DNA from: a virus
Reading direction: 5' to 3' (one strand)
Virus record (IMG/VR): IMGVR_UViG_3300048003_000310
Coordinates: 1 to 31,543 of that record
Length of the DNA stretch: 31,543 nucleotides
Shown here: in pieces, positions 8,400 to 14,605 of the stretch
Layout: every line of letters starts with the position of its first letter
How positions within the stretch are numbered: position 1 is the first letter of the stretch
Made by a program: the position numbers and the translations under genes
Notes under the pieces: generated by a model
Databases searched by the model: none
Told to the model about the DNA's origin: nothing
What the model saw: only the letters and a program-made list of their open reading frames with translations

Positions 8400-9850
8400 G
8401 ATTTCCAATAAGAGAATGGGTCAAAAGAAGTGTCTCGGATAGAACCTTCAGCAATCATCACTCTGGGTCTCCAGGTCCGAACTGTTGCATAACGGAGAGA
8501 CTGTACGGCATATCGGGTTGCAGACATCAGGTCATCGTTTTTTCTGACAATCTTTCCGTCTTTTCTGTGGTAGATTCTGTATTCCTTGAACCAATCCTGG
8601 AGATGATCGAAGACTTTCAACCGTCCGGTCTGGAACCTTGTGATCATGGACATGATGCCCGGTTCGACTGCAATTCCGCCTTCTGGATTTAAAAAGTGAG
8701 ATCCCAAGAAGTTGATCCCTGCTCTTCGGTACTGATCGGCTAAAGCGTGTCCGCTTCCCTTATCGTGGATCGATCCGTCATGGGGCCAAGCTACCGGAAT
8801 CCAGTTCCCTCGGTGTTTGATTGCTTCTGCATGTTGCAGCATGGCTGCTCCACGTTGACAATAACTGTCGTAAAGATAAACCGTGTCTGTATCCCGGTCC
8901 CATGCTGCCCAGACGGTTGCTGTCGGATGGTCAAACCCAAAATCAATTCCGGCTATCCGAGGCCAGTGGTCTGGTATCTCAAATGGTGGTATTGCAAAGG
9001 ACTCTTCTGCAATCGGGAAGACCTGTCCGGAACCGAGGACCGGAATCCCCTTGGATCTCATCTGTCTTTCGTGAATCGGAAGTGCCGAAAGGATCTCCTC
9101 TTTGACTTCTTCTGATAGATGCTTTGCGTCATCCCAGGTGGCTGTTACCAGTTGCTGAGAAGATTTTCGATCATTGAGAAAAGACTGAACAACTCCGGTG
9201 ACTCCTCGTTCCGGAGTAAAGGTCATGTAGACCGGACCTCCGTTCTTCAGTGATGCTCTGAGACTCTGTGAATAGATATCCTGTGGTGGTTCCTCGTCCA
9301 TCCAGACTACATCAACCGCTACCCCCATCCAGGCAGCAGGACCACTGTCGTAACTCTTGAACTGAAGTCTGCTCTTTCCCTTGACGTGTTTGATCAACGC
9401 CATCCCGATTCCATTGGGAACTCCGGGGTTCCGCTCTGTCGATAGAATCAGTTCCTTCGGGATTGCTGCTGTTCCCTGAGCATCCGGATCACCCGGTGTA
9501 CCCAATAGTTCGCATTGAACAATATCTCTTGTTGCATAGTGACTCTGTCCTGCGGCCCAGGCTTGTATCGGTTCGTCAAACTTCCATCCGTTCCACCAAT
9601 CGGGATACAGACCCGTTAAGTGATAAGCCAGTTCTGCTGCACCACAGAAGGTCTTTCCGGTCTTGTTTCCGGCCATCAGACAACGTTGTCGAGCTAACTT
9701 CCCTCCGTCATCTAAACCCTCGTGGAACTGTGACTGAAACGGATAGGGATCGTAGAATGAAAGCTTATTGAACTTGCGGACATCCTCGTACTCCTTCTGG
9801 AGTTTGAGAACCTCTTCAACGAGTTTTACTTTCTCCTTTTCTTCACTCAC
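8357..9850 (-). CDS. terL: Terminase large subunit
   Basis: This 497-aa motor-nuclease packages DNA into the prohead. Visible motifs are Walker A GNKTGKT (61-67), Walker B VDVVWMDEEPP (178-188) with the catalytic glutamates, and a nuclease-type IDFGFDHPTATVW segment from residue 301 (D302 probable metal ligand). Length is normal. The start is GTG at 9848-9850, overlapping the stop of the small basic gene upstream as GTGA. No good Shine-Dalgarno precedes it, so coupled translation is likely. Confidence 0.93.
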   Translation of the reverse strand: MSEEKEKVKLVEEVLKLQKEYEDVRKFNKLSFYDPYPFQSQFHEGLDDGGKLARQRCLMAGNKTGKTFCGAAELAYHLTGLYPDWWNGWKFDEPIQAWAAGQSHYATRDIVQCELLGTPGDPDAQGTAAIPKELILSTERNPGVPNGIGMALIKHVKGKSRLQFKSYDSGPAAWMGVAVDVVWMDEEPPQDIYSQSLRASLKNGGPVYMTFTPERGVTGVVQSFLNDRKSSQQLVTATWDDAKHLSEEVKEEILSALPIHERQMRSKGIPVLGSGQVFPIAEESFAIPPFEIPDHWPRIAGIDFGFDHPTATVWAAWDRDTDTVYLYDSYCQRGAAMLQHAEAIKHRGNWIPVAWPHDGSIHDKGSGHALADQYRRAGINFLGSHFLNPEGGIAVEPGIMSMITRFQTGRLKVFDHLQDWFKEYRIYHRKDGKIVRKNDDLMSATRYAVQSLRYATVRTWRPRVMIAEGSIRDTSFDPFSYWKSWPEHTTPDNAFRN

Positions 9851-9945
9851 TTCTTCTTCTTAGCTTTCTTTGCTGCTTTCATCCCGGCTGGTGTGTATGG
9901 AAACTTTTTCTTTTTCCCTGTCTTCTTATCAGTGACCATTGGCAT
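9847..9945 (-). CDS. Small lysine-rich protein upstream of terminase
   Basis: This 32-aa product (MPMVTDKKTGKKKKF, then 'PYTPAGMKAAKKAK') is about 40% Lys. It has a near-perfect ribosome site (AAAGGAGAT spaced before the ATG) and overlaps the terminase start as GTGA. Very short Lys-rich 'KKFPYTxAGxxAAKKA' proteins are, from memory, a frequent neighbour of podophage terminase genes. The function is unknown; nucleic-acid contact or translational coupling of the terminase are possibilities. Confidence 0.78.
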   Translation of the reverse strand: MPMVTDKKTGKKKKFPYTPAGMKAAKKAKKKK

Positions 9946-9947
9946 GA

Positions 9948-10106
9948 CTATCTCCTTTTGGATTTGTTTCGTTTGGCAGTCTTGGCTGCTTGTTTAAACG
10001 CTTTGTCGGTAGGTGCTCCCTTCTCTCCCTTCTTCCTCATGGGCTTCCCAGACTTCCGTTTCTTGTGAATGTTGTGATAGAGTCCGTGTTTCGATCCCTT
10101 GTGCAT
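9948..10106 (-). CDS. Small basic phage protein (NIHKKRK / KGAPTDKAFKQAAKTAK type)
   Basis: This is a 52-aa, strongly basic product containing 'GLYHNIHKKRKSGKPMRKKG' and 'GAPTDKAFKQAAKTAKRN'. I recognise this pattern as a recurring small protein near terminase genes of podophages ('LYaNIhaKR...MRKxGxKGAPTxxDFKQAAKTAK'); no function is established. AAGGAGA lies seven bases before the ATG. Its stop overlaps the ribosome site of the next small gene, so the two are translated in series. Confidence 0.82.
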   Translation of the reverse strand: MHKGSKHGLYHNIHKKRKSGKPMRKKGEKGAPTDKAFKQAAKTAKRNKSKRR

Positions 10107-10151
10107 ACTGTCTCCTTGTTAGCAATCCTGTTCGTTCCTCACGTAGTTGCT

Positions 10152-10454
10152 CTAGCAACTCCACTGTTTCCGACTCCAATAGTTTGCTGAAGTCCGGTCA
10201 TTCTTTCCCTTGATCCCTCCACTCCGAGCACAGTAACTCTTCTTTCGACCCGGTTGGTCCTTCTTGATGCTCCTCTTCGGATCTCCGAAACGAACCTTGA
10301 CTACATTCCCATTATCTTTCTTTACGTAGACTGCGAACTTCTTCTTCTCTCCCGGTGTCCGAAACGGTTTGTTCAGACTGACCTTTTTCCCCTGGTACTC
10401 TGCCATCCCAACATCTCCGATATCGGTCACATAGAATTCGGTATTTACAACCAT
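10152..10454 (-). CDS. Conserved phage protein, YQGKKVxLNKPFRTPG family
   Basis: This protein of about 100 aa carries 'EYQGKKVSLNKPFRTPGEKK', 'KFAVYVKKDNGNVVKVRFGD' and a C-terminal 'GIKGKNDRTSANYWSRKQW', the recognisable blocks of a small conserved protein found in many tailed phages and cyanophages, which lacks a firmly assigned function. In myophages it often lies in structural gene clusters. The ATG at 10452-10454 is preferred over a GTG one codon earlier. It lies between the small terminase candidate and the small basic genes. Confidence 0.75.
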   Translation of the reverse strand: MVVNTEFYVTDIGDVGMAEYQGKKVSLNKPFRTPGEKKKFAVYVKKDNGNVVKVRFGDPKRSIKKDQPGRKKSYCARSGGIKGKNDRTSANYWSRKQWSC

Positions 10455-10598
10455 CACAAAACTTGAAGAGACGCACCTTCACCACTCAACGCTAATGGAT
10501 TATCGGTTTGCTCATGGACCTCCAACAGATTCGTTCTGCCGAAAAGATGGCCCGACTACCGGGTGTGGATCGTGGTATCCAACAAAGCACATGAACGT

Positions 10599-11084
10599 TT
10601 ACGTCTCTACAATCTGAGCATCTTCTACTTTGTCGAGTCCGAGTAACTTCTCGGCTAACTCGTTTCCTAGCTTCTGTCTCGCTTCCGCTTCAATCTCCTT
10701 CGGAGACCTTCGGATTACCTCCTGCTTGATGTCGACTTCACTCTTCGGTTTGAAACCAGCCCTATCCAATAAATCCTTAGTCGCATTAAACCTCGTCTTC
10801 TCATCCTCTGCAGTAAACGCCAAGTCCACCATATTCTGTAAGCACTCAACCGCAATTTCACCAAGATTCGCTCGTACCTGGAGTTCAATCAGTTCTCCGT
10901 GTTTCCGGTTCATCTGACGGATTGTGCTCGGAGGTAAGTTTGTGTGGTCTGCTAACTTCCGGGTTGATAACTCTGCCGCTCGTCCCTGGGACCACATTGC
11001 TCCTACCGGTGCACAATTGATCTTGCCGAACTTCTCCTGGATCTCGATGTCCCGTTGTTCTACTCGTCTACGTGGGTTCTTCAT
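10599..11084 (-). CDS. Putative terminase small subunit / DNA-binding protein
   Basis: The start is the ATG at 11082-11084 (MKNPRRRVEQRDI), since AAGGGAG sits just before it; an ATG five codons upstream has no ribosome site. The protein has an N-terminal helix-turn-helix-like stretch (STRKLADHTNLPPSTIRQMN), then a helical oligomerisation-type region with 'DEKTRFNATKDLLDRAGFKP', a motif seen in phage small terminase and related DNA-binding proteins. It is the first gene of the leftward packaging module, where a small terminase belongs. Identity as TerS is inferred. Confidence 0.65.
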   Translation of the reverse strand: MKNPRRRVEQRDIEIQEKFGKINCAPVGAMWSQGRAAELSTRKLADHTNLPPSTIRQMNRKHGELIELQVRANLGEIAVECLQNMVDLAFTAEDEKTRFNATKDLLDRAGFKPKSEVDIKQEVIRRSPKEIEAEARQKLGNELAEKLLGLDKVEDAQIVET

Positions 11085-11092
11085 AACTCCCT

Positions 11093-11108
11093 TGATCATT
11101 TTTGATCA
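11093..11108. promoter_or_regulatory. Paired TGATCA operator candidate, late promoter
   Basis: TGATCA at 11093-11098 and 11103-11108 are spaced 10 bp apart, start to start. They lie between a leftward TATAAA (-10 candidate at 11110-11115; no good -35) and the ribosome site of the small terminase gene, so bound repressor would cover the transcription start. The same arrangement occurs at 11578-11593 and, with 9-bp spacing, at 21271-21285. Confidence 0.5.
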
Positions 11109-11304
11109 GTTTATATCAGAAGGACGGAGAAGGCGCTAGGGTTTTTTCCTCCGGGAAGGGGAAGGGGATGACCTACCACAGACAGAACGTCAATTTTGGA
11201 CCCCTACCCCTATCGAAGACCGATGAAAAACATGGTCAAAATCGGTGGTTTAATTGCTAATCGACAGAATACTATCATCTATATGTTTGTTCTTTATGGA
11301 TATT

Positions 11305-11352
11305 GAACTTATAGAACTTATAGACTGTCAATGAATTCAAGTACTTATAAGT
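11305..11352. repeat. ACTTATA iteron-like repeats
   Basis: GAACTTATA occurs twice in direct tandem (11305-11322), and ACTTATA occurs again inside the palindrome ACTTATAAGT at 11343-11352. The setting is AT-rich and intergenic. This arrangement would fit an initiator or regulator binding array; there is no direct evidence of function. Confidence 0.45.
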
Positions 11353-11577
11353 TTTGATAAATTATCGGTGATAAAAACTGGAGAGACCTGGAGGTACTGG
11401 AACGGGACCGGGCGAGATGTCGAGTTTTGATTTGTTACCGGAAAATTACTTCATTCATTCACCACAAACCACCGGCCACCCGATGACTACCACCACCAAA
11501 CTAATATATTAGTCTATCAATATCCCCGATAACTACTGAGCAAATGCCCGGTGACTGAGCAAAGAAACAGAAAAAAA

Positions 11578-11593
11578 TGATCAAGAATGATCA
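11578..11593. promoter_or_regulatory. Paired TGATCA operator candidate, early rightward promoter
   Basis: TGATCA at 11578-11583 and 11588-11593 are 10 bp apart, ending 7 bp before the -35 box at 11601. A third TGATCA lies at 11650-11655 in the transcribed leader. The S24 repressor encoded at 21323 is the natural candidate to bind here (inference). Confidence 0.5.
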
Positions 11594-11600
11594 AAAAATC

Positions 11601-11630
11601 TTGACGTGCTAAAAAAGCACATGCTAGGAT
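11601..11630 (+). promoter_or_regulatory. Sigma70-type promoter of early rightward operon
   Basis: TTGACG (11601-11606) and TAGGAT (11625-11630) are separated by 18 bp. The region from 11605 to 11619 is an inverted repeat, GTGCT-AAAAA-AGCAC, which could be a second operator within the promoter. Transcription would start near 11637, about 50 nt before the first gene of the rightward operon. Confidence 0.65.
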
Positions 11631-11686
11631 CGTTTTACTGATTCAATTCTGATCAGTGATTCTATACCTTATTTAAAGAGGGAACG

Positions 11687-11875
11687 ATGACTAAGCTGAA
11701 AAGAAAAATGATTGATCGGGTAGTTGATGTATTGACAAGCAAAGATCCAGTCTTGGAAAGCCTCCGACAAAATGATCAGGACAAGTTGGAGAGACTGATT
11801 TCAATGTATTCAGAAAAAAAGCTTCTCGCAATGATTCCAGAAAACGAAAGGTATTCATTCGAAAAATACATGTAA
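11687..11875 (+). CDS. Small orphan protein, first gene of early operon
   Basis: This is a 62-aa, charged, helical protein (MTKLKRKMIDRVVDVLTSKD... ending SFEKYM) with no recognised domain. GAGGGA lies 6 nt before the ATG. Its leader (TACCTTATT, a short A-rich stretch, AGAGG, AACGATGA) is nearly repeated before the next gene, at 11904-11930. First-position small charged proteins in phage early operons often act on host factors, but nothing in the sequence proves that here. Confidence 0.6.
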   Translation: MTKLKRKMIDRVVDVLTSKDPVLESLRQNDQDKLERLISMYSEKKLLAMIPENERYSFEKYM

Positions 11876-11882
11876 TTCAACC

Positions 11883-11902
11883 AGCCCAGACAACTGGGCT
11901 TT
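11883..11902 (+). terminator. Weak hairpin between early genes 1 and 2
   Basis: AGCCCAG-ACAA-CTGGGCT is a perfect 7-bp stem with a 4-nt loop, followed only by TTCTACCTT. The weak U-tract suggests partial termination or an mRNA stability hairpin within the operon. Confidence 0.5.
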
Positions 11903-11926
11903 CTACCTTATTAACAAGAGGAAACG

Positions 11927-12112
11927 ATGAAACCGAAGCTATTCTGCTTTTACACGAAACCATGGGAGCATCCTGACTGTGATTGGCTTTGCATGGTGAC
12001 CGATATCAAACAAGCTCTGTTCTACGCTAATCATTTTAGTATTCCGCATTCCGGAGTCGGAACAGACGGGGAGTGTTTCTGGATTATTGAACCAATGAAC
12101 TTAAACAAGTAA
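11927..12112 (+). CDS. Small orphan protein, early operon
   Basis: This 61-aa protein (MKPKLFCFYTKPWEHPDCDW...) is rich in aromatic residues and Cys, with no domain that I recognise. AGAGGA precedes the ATG in a leader nearly identical to that of the previous gene. Aromatic strands such as 'KLFCFYTK' and 'ECFWIIEP' suggest a small alpha/beta fold. Function is unknown. Confidence 0.6.
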   Translation: MKPKLFCFYTKPWEHPDCDWLCMVTDIKQALFYANHFSIPHSGVGTDGECFWIIEPMNLNK

Positions 12113-12119
12113 AGGCATC

Positions 12120-12353
12120 ATGGCAGTAGATTTAATCAAACGAGAACTAAACGTATCCCAGGGAAAGAAACTGGACATCGTAGCTTGTTTAAAAGTGCTG
12201 GCAGAGCACTTGGACAGTGACGATGAATGGACCTATGCCGGGAAAGTCTTTGCTGTTGAGCTATCGAAGTTCCGGAAGATCCAAAGACTACAACGAACCT
12301 TATTTGACATCGAAACCGATGACAGAACCCCAGACCTTTCGGAGGTAATGTGA
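12120..12353 (+). CDS. Small orphan protein, early operon
   Basis: This 77-aa protein (MAVDLIKRELNVSQGKKLDI...) is helical, acidic in its second half, and of no family I recognise. AAAGG lies 6 nt before the ATG, and the gene begins 7 nt after the previous stop. Its own final codons contain the GGAGG ribosome site of the next gene, so the two are coupled. Confidence 0.6.
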   Translation: MAVDLIKRELNVSQGKKLDIVACLKVLAEHLDSDDEWTYAGKVFAVELSKFRKIQRLQRTLFDIETDDRTPDLSEVM

Positions 12354-12538
12354 ACGGATACTACATCTACAAGTTTCGTTTCGGCAAGCCTCATACCTTG
12401 TACAGATCCGGATTGACTAAAGAAGAGGCAATGACTTTCTGCAAATCTGAACCGATCCGATACGACAAGAAAACTGGAGAACCAGTTTGGTTCTATGGGT
12501 TTTCAGAAACTAAATTAAAAAACTTTAATGCAGAATAA
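12350..12538 (+). CDS. Small orphan protein with GTG start
   Basis: This 62-aa protein (MNGYYIYKFRFGKPHTLYRS...) starts with GTG at 12350-12352, overlapping the previous stop as GTGA, with GGAGG five bases upstream; this ribosome site fixes the start. It is aromatic and basic, with predicted strands. No family is recognised. Confidence 0.65.
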   Translation: MNGYYIYKFRFGKPHTLYRSGLTKEEAMTFCKSEPIRYDKKTGEPVWFYGFSETKLKNFNAE

Positions 12539-12546
12539 GAGGGACC

Positions 12547-13248
12547 ATGTCTAAACAACTAATCAAACTACTAGCAGAAACAGGAAACACGAAACTAGAC
12601 AAGACTCGGACTGATCAGGTTTTGATCGCTGGGTTGTCTTTATCTCCTGCTGATACTTCCGGAAAAGAACTATGCCCTAGTCGATCTCCCGGTTGTACTT
12701 CGGTCTGTTTATTTGATCAGGGGAGAGGAAGGTTTTCTAACGTGAGGCAAGCTAGAATCCGGAAAGCCCAACTGTTTCTGGAAAACAGAAAACTATTTCT
12801 AAGCACTCTCGAATCTGAACTGGATGCAATCGAAAGGAAAGCAGATAGACAAGGAAAGACAGCTTTTGTTCGTTTGAATGTTCTTTCGGATGTGGCCTGG
12901 GAACTGGTAGCACCTAGCTTGTTTAAACGGAAGATCAGGTTTTATGACTACACCAAAAGATTTGATCGAATAGATCGATACCTTACCGGAAAGTTTCCTT
13001 GCAATTATGATCTGATCTTTTCTAGATCTGAGGAAAACGAGAGCTTTTGTTTAGATGTTTTGTCTTCTGGTGGTGTGGTCAACGTAGTCTGGAGAACTAG
13101 GGAAAGCATACCGGATACTTGGTATGGTTATCACGTGATAAAAGAACAGGATGATACGGATATCTGGTGGCTAGGAAAAGTCTCTCAGGTAGGTGGTGCA
13201 TTCGCAAAAGGTAGTGCAAAGCAGGATACAACCGGGTTTGTCCTATGA
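12547..13248 (+). CDS. GP88-like phage protein with Cys motif
   Basis: This 233-aa protein resembles a widespread phage family. After 'GNTKL' comes a Cys block, CPSRSPGCTSVC (C43, C50, C54), then 'GRGRFSNVRQARIRKAQLF' (59-77), 'RLNVLSDVAWE', 'RFYDYTKR' (about 131-138) and a C-terminal 'GGAFAKGSAKQDTTGFVL'. The layout recalls the mycobacteriophage gp88 family and related marine phage proteins, whose role is not established. Three clustered cysteines suggest metal binding. It is the largest gene of the early rightward operon, and its stop overlaps the next start as ATGA. Confidence 0.7.
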   Translation: MSKQLIKLLAETGNTKLDKTRTDQVLIAGLSLSPADTSGKELCPSRSPGCTSVCLFDQGRGRFSNVRQARIRKAQLFLENRKLFLSTLESELDAIERKADRQGKTAFVRLNVLSDVAWELVAPSLFKRKIRFYDYTKRFDRIDRYLTGKFPCNYDLIFSRSEENESFCLDVLSSGGVVNVVWRTRESIPDTWYGYHVIKEQDDTDIWWLGKVSQVGGAFAKGSAKQDTTGFVL

Positions 13249-13424
13249 GAGTCGTAACCGTTTCTTGGAAAGCAGGGAAATTTATTGTCACGGATCAAAA
13301 CGTAGTGATTTGGTCAGGATATCCGAAGCAATGGCATTTCCTCCAGGAAGCTATCCATGGTGCTGGTATCCGTTTTACTGATGAGGTAGCGATGCAACAG
13401 TACTTAAAGAATTATCCGAACTAA
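13245..13424 (+). CDS. Small orphan protein, last gene of early operon
   Basis: This is a 59-aa frame (MRVVTVSWKAGKFIVTDQNV... ending YLKNYPN). The ATG overlaps the upstream stop as ATGA, and a strong terminator follows seven bases after its TAA; both support a real gene. It has alternating hydrophobic strands and then a helix. No family is recognised. Confidence 0.7.
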   Translation: MRVVTVSWKAGKFIVTDQNVVIWSGYPKQWHFLQEAIHGAGIRFTDEVAMQQYLKNYPN

Positions 13425-13431
13425 TTAACAG

Positions 13432-13453
13432 AGCCTCCTTCGGGAGGTTTTTT
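13432..13453 (+). terminator. Strong intrinsic terminator of early operon
   Basis: AGCCTCC-TTCG-GGAGGTT forms a 7-bp stem (one G-T pair) capped by a UUCG tetraloop and followed by TTTT. It sits directly after the last gene of the rightward operon. Confidence 0.85.
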
Positions 13454-13466
13454 CATTTGAGGTACT

Positions 13467-13721
13467 ATGATTACAATATTTTCAGAAACTCACCGAGACG
13501 CTTGCCTAGACAATACGAGCATCAATGACGCATCAATCTATGATGAAAAAATTTCGAAGTATTTCCAGTTTCTTGAAGACAAGGCCAAGTCAATAGGTTT
13601 TGAAGTGGAAATAATGGATCGATTGAGTGGGTTGTCTTATTGGGCTGAAACTGATGAAGAGCATGAATTCATGCTCTACGAGATTCCTGATTTCTGGGAG
13701 TGGTTCCATGGCTCACGCTAG
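13467..13721 (+). CDS. Acidic small orphan protein
   Basis: This 84-aa acidic protein (MITIFSETHRDACLDNTSIN... ending FWEWFHGSR) has GAGG 6 nt before its ATG. It lies between two terminators, so it is either read through from the early operon or has its own promoter, which I cannot see. Highly acidic small phage proteins can be DNA mimics or host inhibitors. That is only a possibility here. Confidence 0.6.
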   Translation: MITIFSETHRDACLDNTSINDASIYDEKISKYFQFLEDKAKSIGFEVEIMDRLSGLSYWAETDEEHEFMLYEIPDFWEWFHGSR

Positions 13722-13743
13722 TTTCCTGATCTAATACTTCCCT

Positions 13744-13775
13744 GGGCAAGTTCTCCGGAGCTTGTCCTTTTTTTT
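13744..13775 (+). terminator. Intrinsic terminator after acidic orphan gene
   Basis: GGGCAAG and CTTGTCC pair (one G-T) around a 10-nt loop that itself contains CTCCGGAG, followed by eight T residues. Confidence 0.85.
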
Positions 13776-13818
13776 ATGCTTTATTCCTGGTATCCCCAAA
13801 AACTATCATCCTTGACCT

Positions 13819-13903
13819 CTCAAATCTATCACCACGGACCTTTTATAGTTCAATGCTAGTCCAGTATACATCCAGAAGATCTCTTGATCTCAATAGATTT
13901 GAG
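13819..13903. repeat. 11-bp inverted repeat with 63-bp spacer
   Basis: CTCAAATCTAT (13819-13829) is exactly repeated in inverse as ATAGATTTGAG (13893-13903). It could allow repressor looping or form a long-range RNA stem; function is unknown. Confidence 0.45.
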
Positions 13904-13995
13904 AACAATCACAACTTTACTTGCTTTTTGTTGCTTTGAACCCGATTCGGTCAGCTTGGATCTTGTATTCCGATTGCATTCGATTAGGTTCTAGT

Positions 13996-14049
13996 CCGCT
14001 CAGGACCGCAAAAATTACGACCTCCGCTCATAGGCGCAAAAGTTATGGC
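13996..14049 (+). repeat. 28-bp-period direct repeat over HTH gene start
   Basis: CCGCTCA at 13996 and 14024 each begin a unit in which 17 of about 26 positions match. Both units contain GC-CAAAA-TT cores, and the second unit includes the ATG of the HTH gene. There is no Shine-Dalgarno, so the repeat rather than a standard leader precedes the gene. It is a candidate autoregulatory site. Confidence 0.5.
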
Positions 14050-14392
14050 TAAGAAACCTCTGCTTGTTTCCACCGATTGTCTACAGACGATGACTGATGA
14101 GGAATTCTTCGGAGACAAAAGTCCTGGGGAATGGTTACGTGGAATTAGAAAGGAACTCGGATTCACTCAGCAGGAGATGTCTGACGTTCTCGGTTATACC
14201 AGAGTAAATTACACTAAGTTTGAATCCGGATACCAAAGTTTCCCGAAATCAGTCGCTACCGTAGCACTCTTAATGAAGATGATGTACCACTCGGAAGAAC
14301 TGGATAAACGGATCTTCGTTTCTCCACCGAGAATCCACGATGCTTTGATCCAAGAAGCTACGGCAAGAAGACCACGGATCAGAATTGATTAA
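14045..14392 (+). CDS. HTH (XRE/Cro-like) transcriptional regulator
   Basis: This 115-aa protein has a helix-turn-helix of the XRE class at about residues 30-65: 'WLRGIRKELGFTQQEMSDVL' then 'YTRVNYTKFESGYQSFP', with the typical LGFTQQEMSxxLG turn. The C-terminal half is helical and basic. It is monocistronic, flanked by control regions, and starts inside a direct repeat that may be its operator. In a temperate phage it could act as a Cro-like or late regulator opposing the S24 repressor; this is inference. Confidence 0.75.
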   Translation: MAKKPLLVSTDCLQTMTDEEFFGDKSPGEWLRGIRKELGFTQQEMSDVLGYTRVNYTKFESGYQSFPKSVATVALLMKMMYHSEELDKRIFVSPPRIHDALIQEATARRPRIRID

Positions 14393-14605
14393 CGGATTTC
14401 AGATTAAATCTGATTTATCTGATTTATTTTTGATCAAGGGTATTGACAGGACTCAGGTTTCCATGTTATCTTCCAGATCAGACGGTAACCCAAAAGAACT
14501 GTACTTCGTTAAGACAGTACTACTAATATGTACTGACCCCGAAAAACACCCTTAAATTCCCTTATTGGCACCAACTGGCACCGTGACAGTTAGGAAGTAG
14601 TGCCA
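14393..14605 (+). ncRNA. Probable small RNA transcribed from orphan promoter
   Basis: No open frame of useful length lies on either strand. A strong promoter (14443-14471) should start RNA near 14478. The first ~60 nt contain mutually exclusive hairpins: ACTGT (14498-14502) can pair with ACAGT (14514-14518), while the overlapping CAGTAC (14515-14520) can pair with GTACTG (14530-14535). Further on, TGGCACC occurs twice 10 bp apart (14566, 14576) with the inverse GTGCCA at 14600-14605. Read-through would be antisense to the helicase-like gene 3' end. The RNA boundaries are not visible. Confidence 0.45.
14443..14471 (+). promoter_or_regulatory. Strong sigma70-type promoter without a gene
   Basis: TTGACA (14443-14448) and TTATCT (14466-14471) are separated by exactly 17 bp, the best promoter match in the window. 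A single TGATCA (14431-14436) lies just upstream, with TGATTT boxes at 14411 and 14420. Nothing coding follows on this strand before the 3' end of the opposing helicase-like gene. Confidence 0.7.

Larger units (their letters stand above)
11085..11686. other. Gene-free divergent control region, repeat-rich
   Basis: About 600 bp separates the leftward late module from the rightward early operon. It holds a probable leftward -10 (TATAAA, 11110-11115) next to paired TGATCA boxes, a purine-rich tract (about 11118-11170), a 9-bp tandem GAACTTATA repeat (11305-11322) with a further ACTTATAAGT palindrome (11343-11352), a CTAATATATTAG palindrome (11511-11522), two ACTGAGCAAA direct repeats 19 bp apart (11535 and 11554), and the rightward promoter at 11601-11630. 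The middle is AT-rich. I see no convincing gene. A replication origin is possible. Confidence 0.6.
13722..14044. other. Gene-free region with terminator and repeats
   Basis: The stretch holds a strong terminator (13744-13775), an 11-bp inverted repeat with a long 63-bp spacer (13819-13829 with 13893-13903), several AGATCT/TGATCT hexamers, and the 28-bp direct repeat that runs into the next start codon. No gene is convincing. A promoter for the HTH gene should lie here, but only weak matches are visible (for example TTGTAT near 13965). Confidence 0.55.

Noticed and set aside
9994-10179. A 61-aa leftward frame (MESETVELLEQLREERTGLL)
   Set aside because: It covers the same strand as the well-supported 52-aa basic gene in another frame, lacks a good ribosome site, and the basic gene has a recognised family pattern.
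10458-10598. Very short frames (26-40 aa) between the small terminase and the next gene
   Set aside because: Competing frames on both strands, none with a clear ribosome site or family pattern.
11223-11306. A 27-aa plus-strand frame (MKNMVKIGGLIANRQNTIIY)
   Set aside because: No ribosome site or promoter and AT-rich random-looking sequence; more likely part of the control region.
14393-14435. Intrinsic terminator after the HTH gene
   Set aside because: CAGATTAAATCTG is a short weak palindrome without a proper U-tract directly after it; too weak to call.
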